A stretch of 6,292 nucleotides of DNA, taken from contig JACQHN010000350.1 in NCBI GenBank assembly GCA_016199015.1, positions 1-6,292 on the forward strand. The letters are read 5' to 3'. Shown here one piece after another: positions 1 through 5,342 of this stretch. The notes under the pieces were generated by a model that saw only the letters and a program-made list of their open reading frames with translations, was not told the origin of the DNA and did not search any database. The stretch is from Nitrospira defluvii. Lineage in GTDB: Bacteria; Nitrospirota; Nitrospiria; Nitrospirales; Nitrospiraceae. The position numbers and the translations under genes are program-made. Within the stretch, counting starts at the first letter, position 1. The number at the start of each line of letters is the position of its first letter.

Positions 1-23
1 ATTCACTATTGCGTGTGAGGGCT

Positions 24-596
24 ATGATCTTACCGCGTCAGTATTTCGCGCGTCCGACCCTGGAGGTCGCGCGGTCGTTGATCGGCAAGTACCTTGTGCG
101 TGACAACGGGCAAGGGCTGATCGCCGGAAAGATTATTGAGGTGGAGGCCTACGTCGGTCCCGAGGACAAAGCCTGTCATGCCTCGAAAGGTCGAACACAG
201 CGGACCGACGTCATGTTCGGGCCGGCTGGGGTAGTCTACGTCTATCTGATCTATGGAATGTACCATTGCCTGAATGTCGTCACCGAACGTGAAGATTTTC
301 CGGCGGCCGTCCTCATCCGGGCCATTGAGATCGATGGGCGACTGATCGATGGACCGGGGCGGCTCTGTCGTGAACTGGGCATTGATCGAACGCTGAATCG
401 ACATGACCTCACGCAGGGGGAATCCCTCTGGCTTGAGGAACGAAATAGTACGTCTACTCACAAGACGATCGGGGCCTTTCCGAGAATTGGCGTAGATTAC
501 GCGGGATCGTGGGCGCAGAAACTGTGGCGGTTTCGGTTACAGATGGCGGGAGATGCCGGCCGAAAGGGCAGTCGTGCAACCGGACGCGTCAAATGA
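24..596 (+). CDS. mpg: 3-methyladenine DNA glycosylase (AAG/MPG family)
   Basis: This is a monofunctional DNA glycosylase of the AAG/MPG fold, which flips out and excises alkylated or deaminated purines (3-methyladenine, hypoxanthine) to start base excision repair in the cytoplasm. Numbered from the ATG at 24 (190 aa, normal family length), the hallmarks are complete. The EVEAYVGPEDKACHASKG block holds the catalytic Glu41, DNA-intercalating-loop-side Tyr43 and His52. YVYLIYGMYHCLN holds Tyr74 and Asn84, and VLIRAIE holds Arg99, matching human Glu125, Tyr127, His136, Tyr159, Asn169 and Arg182. The C-terminal family signature IGVDYAG...LWRF is present. The ATG is chosen because family members begin close to LPRxFF; a TTG at 9 in the same frame is an alternative, and the frame is open to the window edge. 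A GAGGG lies only 2 nt before the ATG, so the start is not certain. The gene converges on the next one across a terminator. Confidence 0.95.
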   Translation: MILPRQYFARPTLEVARSLIGKYLVRDNGQGLIAGKIIEVEAYVGPEDKACHASKGRTQRTDVMFGPAGVVYVYLIYGMYHCLNVVTEREDFPAAVLIRAIEIDGRLIDGPGRLCRELGIDRTLNRHDLTQGESLWLEERNSTSTHKTIGAFPRIGVDYAGSWAQKLWRFRLQMAGDAGRKGSRATGRVK

Positions 597-597
597 A

Positions 598-629
598 ACG
601 GGGCCACCGTCTGGAGACGGTAGCCCCGT
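598..629. terminator. Bidirectional intrinsic terminator between convergent genes
   Basis: A hairpin begins two bases after the glycosylase stop codon. The outer 7-bp stem ACGGGGC (598-604) pairs with GCCCCGT (623-629), one C/A mismatch follows, the inner 6-bp stem ACCGTC (606-611) pairs with GACGGT (616-621), and the loop is TGGA. Read on the minus strand it is followed by TTTCATTT, a usable U-rich tail for the 653-1018 gene. On the plus strand the tail (ATATCGTGCTT) is weaker. Its position between converging genes fits shared termination. Confidence 0.85.
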
Positions 630-652
630 ATATCGTGCTTCTGGAGTAGAAA

Positions 653-1018
653 CTACTCGATCTTCCGATCGCCCGTGATCTTCGTGGCTGAGGTCACAGG
701 AGGTTCGATCTTGATTTGTGGTCCCTGCACCTTCGGCAACTGGCCGGCGCCCTGACCTTCGGTGATCCGCGCGTTGTCCGTCTTGACCAACTTCTGCTCT
801 CCATGCTTGACGGAGTCGGCAGACTTTTGCAAGGTGGAGTCGCCACGTGCGTCTTTCTGTCCAGGGTCATTGGCCGTCGGCTGTCCGTTTACCGGGCTGC
901 CGTCATTCTTCATTGGATAGCCTTCATGCTTCGGCAGCAGCGCCGGATTCGCGGAGGCCATCGAACATACAAACAATACGCCTGCAAGGGTCGCCACGGT
1001 ACCGATCACGAGTTTCAT
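653..1018 (-). CDS. Small secreted, probably disordered protein of unknown function
   Basis: I do not recognise a named family. The 121-aa product starts MKLVIGTVATLAGVLFVC, a typical Sec signal peptide with likely cleavage after SMASA, giving a mature protein of about 98 residues beginning NPALLPKHEGYPM. The mature part is rich in Gly, Pro, Lys, Gln and Asp, has no cysteine and no hydrophobic stretch, and looks intrinsically disordered. A cysteine at 18 lies inside the signal but lacks a proper lipobox (LFVC), so a lipoprotein is unlikely. The start is secure: AAAGGAGT (1025-1032) sits 7 nt before the ATG. A promoter at 1093-1121 gives a leader of roughly 70 nt. It is monocistronic, convergent with the glycosylase gene, and ends at the shared terminator. 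It is a real gene by signal peptide, RBS and promoter; its role (periplasmic or extracellular) is unknown. Confidence 0.82.
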   Translation of the reverse strand: MKLVIGTVATLAGVLFVCSMASANPALLPKHEGYPMKNDGSPVNGQPTANDPGQKDARGDSTLQKSADSVKHGEQKLVKTDNARITEGQGAGQLPKVQGPQIKIEPPVTSATKITGDRKIE

Positions 1019-1024
1019 ACCCCT

Positions 1025-1032
1025 ACTCCTTT
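1025..1032 (-). promoter_or_regulatory. Strong ribosome binding site for the secreted protein
   Basis: On the minus strand this reads AAAGGAGT, near-complete complementarity to the 16S 3' end, with a 7-nt spacer to the ATG at 1018. It decides the start and suggests efficient translation. Confidence 0.8.
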
Positions 1033-1092
1033 GAAAGAATGTGAAAGTATGGTGGTCGAGGATAATCGATTAGAAGCCTAAAGAGTGCCGGA

Positions 1093-1121
1093 ATCTTAGC
1101 TATCTGGAGAAGCGGTGTCAA
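1093..1121 (-). promoter_or_regulatory. Sigma70-type promoter for the secreted-protein gene
   Basis: Minus-strand reading gives a perfect -35 TTGACA (1116-1121), a 17-nt spacer and a -10 TAAGAT (1093-1098, 4 of 6 matches). Transcription would begin near 1086, about 68 nt before the ATG at 1018. The G-rich tract at 1129-1150 begins 7 nt beyond the -35 box. Prediction by eye only. Confidence 0.6.
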
Positions 1122-1128
1122 GGACAAA

Positions 1129-1150
1129 GGGGGAGGGATGGGGGCGTGGG
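1129..1150 (+). other. Putative G-quadruplex motif
   Basis: Four G runs on the plus strand (5, 3, 5 and 3 guanines) are separated by loops of A, AT and CGT, which fits the canonical rule of four runs of at least three G with short loops. It abuts the -35 box of the minus-strand promoter, with the G strand on the template side for that gene. The sequence motif is certain; folding and function are inferred. Confidence 0.55.
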
Positions 1151-1239
1151 TCAAGAGCGGACACCGCCGGCTCACCGCCTCGCCGGCGTGCGCAAACTTG
1201 ACGCTCCTTATTCGTCGCGTCGCGCACCTCGCGCAACGC

Positions 1240-1272
1240 GCGGCCTCGAAAGGTCCTCGTTGGACGTGCGCA
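1240..1272 (+). repeat. Degenerate direct repeat, copy A
   Basis: This 33-base unit begins GCGGCCTCGAAAGGTCCTCG and ends GTGCGCA. It matches the unit at 1535-1567 at 26 of 33 positions without gaps, and both end in the same GCGCA. Confidence 0.5.
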
Positions 1273-1534
1273 GATGAAGCCTCCCTATCCTGCTCGCTTG
1301 GGTGGCGTGGGAATGGAAAAAGAATAAATGGGCGCGGGTGGAGAGGCCTTCTTCACGCTGAAATGGGTGGACGAGTTGGATGAGAGGGGGAAGGGACAAG
1401 ACGTGCGAAGGAGAAGTGGCCCCAGACTGCCGCTGGTGGAATGAAAAGGCGTGGTCGGCCGATGCGTGCAGGTGGATGGCTCACCAGGACCACTCGCACG
1501 AATGGGTGGTGGAAAGCTCAAGATAAAAACGAGT

Positions 1535-1567
1535 GCGGCCTCGGAAGGCCCTCGGGCGATGCGCGCA
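1535..1567 (+). repeat. Degenerate direct repeat, copy B
   Basis: Second copy of the 33-base unit, beginning GCGGCCTCGGAAGGCCCTCG and ending GCGCGCA. It lies 295 bases downstream of copy A in the same orientation. Confidence 0.5.
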
Positions 1568-1696
1568 AGCGCAAACTCCTAGACCGCGCCTTTGGGGAAA
1601 ATGGGTGTGTACGAGTCTGCCCTGCCGGTGGATGGTCACGCAGGATCACCCCCCAGAGGCCAACGTGGAACCTTGGAGAGGAAAGGCGGTCTAGGA

Positions 1697-3520
1697 TCAG
1701 GCGGTTGGGCGACGGGGTGGACGGCGACCGCGTCCGCGATACCGATGGGCTGGGCCGCGGCTGACACCCGGCAGGCGGATGGTGACCGTCGTTCCCTCGC
1801 CAGGCGTTCCCGAAATGCCAATGCTGCCTTGGTGCTCTTCCACAATTTTTTTCACTGTGGCGAGGCCCAGGCAGGTGCCTGATCGTTTGGTCGTAAAGAA
1901 CGGCTCGAAGACCTTGTCGACATGTTCGGGGGGGATGGGTGCGCCATTGTTCTTGATCAGGATTTGCACTTCCAGATGTCGCGCCGCCCGCTGGTTGCTC
2001 ATGGAGATCGTCAGGATGCCGCCCGGCGTCATCGCCTCGATCGCATTCTTGAAAATGCTGAGAAAGACCTGCTGCATCTTGGCTTCGTCGGCCCGGACGG
2101 GGGCGAGGAGCCCGGCATATTCTTTGACGACTTGAATACGGGTCGCTTCCAACTCCGTGGCCACCACCGTGAGGGCGTTTTCCACCATTTCGGGGACGCG
2201 GCAGAGCCGGCGATTGAGGTCCAACGGTTTGGCAAAGTCGAGAATTTCATTGAGGATGGCTTCGATGCGGATCAAGTCGCGCATCGCATTCTCCACGCGG
2301 GTCTGTGGGTCGAAATCGAGGATCCCCTCGGCCGTGACCTCCTCCAACTGCGCTCGAATCGAAGCCAGCGGCTCGCGAACTTCAGTGGCAAGGAAAGCGC
2401 TGAACTCTCCGATGGCGGCCTGCCGCTCCTGCTTTCGAATGACTGGTTCCGCGGACGTTAAGGGTGCTGAGCCCGGCTCCGTATCCGGCGCCCCTTCAGT
2501 CTTGGCGGCGCTAGATGCCGCGGGCGGAGCCGCTTGGAGCAAGTCCACCAATTTCAGGTTGATCGGCTCGAGCTGGCGGGCATCGGACACCGCGAAACGA
2601 TCGGCTTCTTTTGACGCGAGGGTAATGGTGCCACCGACCTGGCCGCGCAAAAAGAACGGCAAGACGAGCGACGACTGGAACCGGTCTTTGTACAAAAACT
2701 TATGATCGAGGAAGCGGCCCTGGGTCGAGGCCAGGTCATGGTCGACGCGGGGCTTTCGATGGCGAACGACCCATCCGGCGGCGGATGCGTCCAGCGCCAG
2801 GCGTTGGCCCGCTTTGAGATCCTTCTTTTGGTCCTTCGGGTCGGTCTTCTGTTCTCCTGCGATGCCGAGCACCTCGACATTGCCGGCGAGGGGGTCATAG
2901 GCTCCGATCCACGCGCGATCGAACGGGAGGGTCTGTCCCAGTTCATCAAGCAGGGCGACGATTTTCTCTTGAATCTCCGGCGTCGCATGGGAGGTCGGCG
3001 CGGTGTAAACATCTGCCGGCGCAACCACTGGGATCGGCTCCGCCACGACCAACGGACGGCTGAGGATGACGTTCAGATCGAACAGGCTGTCCCGATCCAG
3101 GGCTTTGGTAATGTCGTCGCCGGCTTGCTCCAGCATCACCTTATCTTTTTTGGCATAGACGGCATTGTCTTTCCGTCCGATCACCAAAAAGCCATAGGTG
3201 CGTTGCCGATTCCGCAGCGGCATGCCGAGGAGCGATTTTGCGCCCGGCGTGACCAGGCGAAGACGCATGGTGCGCGAGGCGTCGGGATCATTGGCGGCCG
3301 GCACGGTCGTCAGCACTTTCTGCGAGGAGAGTGTGCGAACGATCGACTGGACGTCGCGAGGCGTGAAGCCACGGTGCACTTGCGTCGTGAGCGGCCCCTG
3401 TTCCTGGTGGAAAATGGCGACCAACGCGGCATCGGCCGGCAGTCCATTAAGGACGGAGGTCAAGGTGCGTTGAAGATGAGTTTCGGCCGCGGCTTTGGAT
3501 TGTTCAACTGGAGGACTCAT
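1697..3520 (-). CDS. Tandem-GAF sensor with degenerate histidine-kinase core (likely pseudokinase)
   Basis: The 607-aa soluble protein has a GAF-like domain at about 15-145, a clear second GAF at about 183-330 (FDRAWIGAYD, GWVVRHRKPRV, SSLVLPFFLRGQVGGTITLA), an Ala/Pro/Ser linker (331-360), a DHp-like helix pair (about 361-435) and an HATPase_c-like domain (about 445-585). The fold signatures remain: GEFSAFLATEVREPLASI, FEPFFTTK (538-545) and GEGTTVTIRLP. Key residues are replaced: the H-box His is Thr379, the first N-box Asn is Ser488 (Asn492 is kept), the G1 DxGxG is NNGAP (Asn524, Pro528), and the G2 GTGLG is GTCLG (Cys550). Autophosphorylation is therefore unlikely; it may act as a ligand-responsive scaffold or regulator. 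An Arg-rich tail (587-607, 8 Arg) follows the normal kinase end. The start is fixed by an in-frame stop at 3527-3529; AGAGGT lies only 2 nt upstream. No transmembrane segment and no response regulator gene nearby. Confidence 0.9.
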   Translation of the reverse strand: MSPPVEQSKAAAETHLQRTLTSVLNGLPADAALVAIFHQEQGPLTTQVHRGFTPRDVQSIVRTLSSQKVLTTVPAANDPDASRTMRLRLVTPGAKSLLGMPLRNRQRTYGFLVIGRKDNAVYAKKDKVMLEQAGDDITKALDRDSLFDLNVILSRPLVVAEPIPVVAPADVYTAPTSHATPEIQEKIVALLDELGQTLPFDRAWIGAYDPLAGNVEVLGIAGEQKTDPKDQKKDLKAGQRLALDASAAGWVVRHRKPRVDHDLASTQGRFLDHKFLYKDRFQSSLVLPFFLRGQVGGTITLASKEADRFAVSDARQLEPINLKLVDLLQAAPPAASSAAKTEGAPDTEPGSAPLTSAEPVIRKQERQAAIGEFSAFLATEVREPLASIRAQLEEVTAEGILDFDPQTRVENAMRDLIRIEAILNEILDFAKPLDLNRRLCRVPEMVENALTVVATELEATRIQVVKEYAGLLAPVRADEAKMQQVFLSIFKNAIEAMTPGGILTISMSNQRAARHLEVQILIKNNGAPIPPEHVDKVFEPFFTTKRSGTCLGLATVKKIVEEHQGSIGISGTPGEGTTVTIRLPGVSRGPAHRYRGRGRRPPRRPTA

Positions 3521-3624
3521 CGACCTCTATGCAGCATGCTACCGACCAGGCAGAGGGTCACCGGCTGTTCACCGATGCCGATGGACTCGATGGTGAGCTC
3601 TGACCCGCCGCCCGTTCGAAACAT
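3517..3624 (-). CDS. Possible 35-codon ORF coupled to the sensor gene
   Basis: An ATG at 3624 opens a 35-aa frame (MFRTGGGSELTIESIGIGEQ and so on, ending MLHRGR) whose TGA overlaps the sensor gene's ATG as ATGA, the usual geometry of translational coupling. Most codons end in G or C, like the neighbouring genes, and the frame lies about 48 nt downstream of the predicted transcription start. Against it, there is no clear Shine-Dalgarno before the ATG, and the peptide matches nothing I recognise. It could be a leader peptide that controls sensor translation, or chance. The sensor's own RBS spacing is poor (2 nt), which makes coupling plausible. Confidence 0.35.
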   Translation of the reverse strand: MFRTGGGSELTIESIGIGEQPVTLCLVGSMLHRGR

Positions 3625-3678
3625 GGTGCTCGTTATAGGTTGTGCGCTCTCTGCGGTACATGTCGAGCGTCGGGGCGC

Positions 3679-3707
3679 ATTGTAGCAGCCGACTCATGGT
3701 AACTCAA
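3679..3707 (-). promoter_or_regulatory. Predicted promoter of the sensor gene
   Basis: On the minus strand TTGAGT (3702-3707) is followed by a 17-nt spacer and TACAAT (3679-3684). The -10 has 5 of 6 and the -35 has 4 of 6 consensus matches. Start of transcription would be near 3672, giving a leader of about 150 nt to the sensor ATG that contains the small ORF. Confidence 0.5.
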
Positions 3708-3729
3708 GGAAGCATACGAATTTGAAGAG

Positions 3730-3794
3730 CATATGGCCGATAGCTTATGGCGCGGGCCATGGGGCCTCCAGTCGCTTGCGCTATACGCCATATG
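3730..3794. repeat. Imperfect palindrome / stem-loop repeat
   Basis: CATATGGC (3730-3737) and ATAGC (3740-3744) pair with GCTAT (3780-3784) and GCCATATG (3787-3794), leaving a 2/2 internal bulge: 13 paired bases around a 35-base loop. The loop carries further ATGGC/GCCAT and GGCC symmetry, and ATGGC-like pentamers recur through the element. It lies between the holin-family stop and the sensor promoter. It may be a REP-like dispersed repeat or act as a transcript 3'-end structure; there is no T tract, so a classic terminator is doubtful. Confidence 0.55.
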
Positions 3795-3811
3795 CCATCA
3801 GCTCTCCTCTG

Positions 3812-4264
3812 CTAGTCCGGATTGATGATGGTCGGGGGACGATGGGATCGAGTAATCGTTCCCACGCCGGTATGTTCGACGGCCAGGATGCCGTTCAGAA
3901 TGGCGCTGACCACGCTGATGACGAGGGCGCCCCAGAACGAGGCCCAGAAACCGCCGACGGTAAAACCTTTCACGAGCGCAGCGGTGAGCTGCAGCAGCAG
4001 GGCATTGATCACCACCAGAAACAGGCCGAGCGATAGGACAATCAGCGGCAGCGAGAGCAAATAGAGCAACGGTCGAATCAGCGTGTTCAACAACGTCAGC
4101 ACCAGCACTGCCGCCACTCCGGCCCCAAGACTGTCCGATTCGATGCCGGGCACGACCGTCACGGCTAAGAAGACGGCCATGCCCATCACGAGCACCCGCA
4201 TAAAAAATGGACGAAGGCCACCGCCCTGTGACGGTTGCGTCGTCTGAACGTGAAACTCGGCCAT
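3812..4264 (-). CDS. Holin superfamily IV (PF04020) four-TM membrane protein
   Basis: The 150-aa inner-membrane protein has about four hydrophobic helices (roughly 19-38, 46-60, 66-95 as one or two spans, 103-128) and the family signatures VVPGIESDSLGAGV, LNTLIRPLLYLLSLPL, GLFLVVINALLLQL and GFWASFWGALVISVVS. PF04020 is named after phage holins, but chromosomal copies are widespread and their role is unsettled, so lysis should not be assumed. The N-terminus (MAEFHVQTTQPSQGGG) and a C-terminal tail (HTGVGTITRSHRPPTIINPD) extend the usual core of about 110-120 residues. The ATG at 4264 is chosen because it lies 7 nt after the upstream stop codon, while an upstream in-frame ATG (4369) would add a basic stretch overlapping the preceding gene by about 100 bp. 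It is the last gene of the cytochrome cluster. Confidence 0.85.
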   Translation of the reverse strand: MAEFHVQTTQPSQGGGLRPFFMRVLVMGMAVFLAVTVVPGIESDSLGAGVAAVLVLTLLNTLIRPLLYLLSLPLIVLSLGLFLVVINALLLQLTAALVKGFTVGGFWASFWGALVISVVSAILNGILAVEHTGVGTITRSHRPPTIINPD

Positions 4265-4271
4265 GGAGTCT

Positions 4272-4595
4272 CTAAGGAGTCGCCGTCTTGGGTTTGGAGT
4301 CTGAGAAGTGGACTTCGGTGGCGATGAGTCCGCTGTCATCCTTTTCCGCTTCAACGACCACCCGATCACCCACCTGGGGTGAACTCTTCGTTCGACGGAG
4401 GTTCTTGGCCTTGTACTGAGTTTTGTAAGTGAGGCGTAAGGAGACCGACTGACCTTTCGGAGTCTTAATCTCGATATGCACCGTGTCGATGGCGGTTACC
4501 ACACCGAGCACGTGCTGGCCGCTGCCGTGAGCGGCTACCAAGGCCGGCGTACAAACCAGGATCAGGGCCATCAGAATGAATCGAAGGCATGTCAC
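4272..4595 (-). CDS. Small secreted beta-rich protein, DUF5666/OB-like
   Basis: The preferred start is the GTG at 4595, because AAAGGA (4603-4608) lies 7 nt upstream. ATGs at 4622 and 4619 overlap or abut the cytochrome stop and lack an RBS. The resulting 107-aa product has a Sec signal (MTCLRFILMALILVCTPALVAA) whose likely cleavage leaves a mature protein starting HGSGQHVLGVV. The rest (VVTAIDTVHIEIKTPKGQSV, TYKTQYKAKNL, VGDRVVVEAEKDDSGLIATEVHF) alternates short beta strands as in DUF5666 or OB-fold periplasmic domains. The N-terminal His and nearby His28 could bind metal, which is inference. It sits between a cytochrome c and a holin-family gene in one transcription unit, and an accessory role in envelope redox or metal handling is possible but unproven. 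Confidence 0.78.
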   Translation of the reverse strand: MTCLRFILMALILVCTPALVAAHGSGQHVLGVVTAIDTVHIEIKTPKGQSVSLRLTYKTQYKAKNLRRTKSSPQVGDRVVVEAEKDDSGLIATEVHFSDSKPKTATP

Positions 4596-4602
4596 AGTGG
4601 AG

Positions 4603-4608
4603 TCCTTT
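4603..4608 (-). promoter_or_regulatory. RBS that decides the GTG start at 4595
   Basis: Minus-strand AAAGGA with a 7-nt spacer to GTG at 4595. It lies downstream of the two ATGs at 4622 and 4619, so those longer starts would waste it. Confidence 0.6.
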
Positions 4609-4621
4609 CGTTGTGGCATCA

Positions 4622-5236
4622 TCAGTGGTGGTGGGCTCCTGCCCCTGCCGCGGCGGCATCATCCCCTTGCAGGAATTGCTCGAACATCGCTTCCTCTTCC
4701 AGCTCTTTTTTCGTTTTGGGATTCAGAGATTTCATCTCCTGCAGCTCTTCTTCGGTCAGGCTCGGCAGGTGGCGAATAAAATGCACGAGCTGCCAGCTGC
4801 CGCTGTCCTTGGCAGGATCGCCGGTGCCCCAGGCGGGCATGGCGGTGAAGCGAATGCCGTTCTGGATGATGAAAAACAATTCTCCGTCGGACATGGTCTG
4901 GGTCTCCCGGAGGCGCAGATCCGGAGCCTTCGGGTAGACATTCTTGCCGATGGCAGTTTGCCCGCTGCCGTTGTTGGCATGACAGGTTGCGCAATGGTCG
5001 GCGAAGTGCGCGCGGGCGTCCTTCATGAGCTCCTGGGTCAGGGGCAGCGGATTGCGGAGCCGTCGGTTTTCCAGCGGGATGGCGAGGTACCGGAGCTGTC
5101 TAGCGAAAAATATTTCCAGCTGGTTCGGTTCGGCCTTGGCGCTGAACCCTGTGCTGTACGATTGATAGCCAAACCAGCCCAACAATGCCAGGGTGGCCAG
5201 GAAGCCAAGAAATAGAATTCCACAGAACTTCTTCAC
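4622..5236 (-). CDS. Membrane-anchored mono-heme cytochrome c
   Basis: A class I-like c-type cytochrome of about 204 aa, probably held in the cytoplasmic membrane by an uncleaved N-terminal helix (CGILFLGFLATLALLGWFGY) with the heme domain in the periplasm. The single heme site is CATCH (Cys85, Cys88, His89 numbered from the GTG at 5245), and the distal ligand is most likely Met136 in FTAMPAWG. The KAPDLR and GELFFIIQNGIR stretches are typical of the fold, which ends with WQLVHFIRHLPSLT. A charged helix follows (TEEELQEMKS to EEEAMFEQFL), then an Ala-rich end closing in GAHHH. Start: GAGG (minus strand) is 10 nt before the GTG at 5236 but only 1 nt before the GTG at 5245, so 5236 is preferred. 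It is first in a promoter-proximal cluster; its electron partner is not visible. Confidence 0.92.
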   Translation of the reverse strand: MKKFCGILFLGFLATLALLGWFGYQSYSTGFSAKAEPNQLEIFFARQLRYLAIPLENRRLRNPLPLTQELMKDARAHFADHCATCHANNGSGQTAIGKNVYPKAPDLRLRETQTMSDGELFFIIQNGIRFTAMPAWGTGDPAKDSGSWQLVHFIRHLPSLTEEELQEMKSLNPKTKKELEEEAMFEQFLQGDDAAAAGAGAHHH

Positions 5237-5276
5237 TCGGTTCACACCTCACAGCTCAGGCACAAGGCTGTTCTAC

Positions 5277-5306
5277 AATATACAGACTCGATTGAATGAA
5301 TGCCAA
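5277..5306 (-). promoter_or_regulatory. Sigma70-type promoter of the cytochrome cluster
   Basis: The minus strand reads TTGGCA (5301-5306), an 18-nt spacer, then TATATT (5277-5282); each hexamer differs from consensus at one position. The start of transcription would be near 5270, about 30 nt before the cytochrome start. Downstream genes are closely packed, so it probably drives all three. Confidence 0.65.
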
Positions 5307-5309
5307 TCG

Positions 5310-5339
5310 CGCCGACACAGAGCGGTCTCGAGGTCGGTG
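5310..5339. terminator. Stem-loop just after the carotenoid gene, possible terminator
   Basis: CGCCGAC (5310-5316) pairs with GTCGGTG (5333-5339) with one G-T wobble, and GAG/CTC (5320-5322 with 5327-5329) closes an inner CGGT loop. It lies 3 nt beyond the CruF-like stop codon and just upstream of the cytochrome promoter. There is no T tract, so termination is only a possibility. Confidence 0.35.
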
Positions 5340-5342
5340 TGA

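Larger units (their letters stand above)
1151..1696. other. Gene-less, G/purine-rich repeat-like region
   Basis: No convincing gene lies in this stretch. Open frames exist on both strands, but their translations are low in hydrophobic structure, rich in Trp, Arg, Gly or Ser, Pro, and resemble no family I know. The plus strand is visibly purine-rich (for example GATGAGAGGGGGAAGGGACA at 1380). Degenerate direct repeats recur: a 33-bp pair (1240-1272 and 1535-1567), a GGTGGATGG pair (1471 and 1627) and AATGGGTG at 1362, 1501 and 1600. It looks like decayed or dispersed repeat DNA in the gap downstream of the sensor gene. I recognise no transposase, tRNA or terminator in it. Confidence 0.5.

Noticed and set aside
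30..461. 143-codon minus-strand open frame
   Set aside because: Antisense to the glycosylase gene, which carries all its active-site motifs.
653..1018. Lipoprotein call based on Cys18
   Set aside because: The residues before it (LFV) do not fit a lipobox, and a normal SMASA cleavage site follows.
1285..1521. Open frames in the gene-less region, including minus 1285-1521 and plus 1441-1764
   Set aside because: Ser/Pro- or Trp/Arg-rich translations without secondary-structure pattern, RBS or similarity; better explained by biased repeat DNA.
1922..2461. 179-codon plus-strand open frame
   Set aside because: Antisense shadow of the kinase-like region; no recognisable domain and no RBS.
3569..3661. 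30-codon minus-strand frame starting MYRRERTTYNEHH
   Set aside because: Arg/His-rich, no RBS, and overlaps the better-placed frame that couples to the sensor start.
2702..3685. 327-codon open frame on the plus strand
   Set aside because: It is antisense to the sensor gene, whose GAF domains are clear on the minus strand. Its translation is Arg/Gly/His-rich with no family signature.
3812..4264. Prophage lysis module suggested by the holin-family name
   Set aside because: No endolysin, tail, capsid or integrase gene nearby; chromosomal PF04020 proteins are common outside phages.
4589..5215. 208-codon plus-strand open frame
   Set aside because: Antisense to the cytochrome gene with its CATCH heme site.
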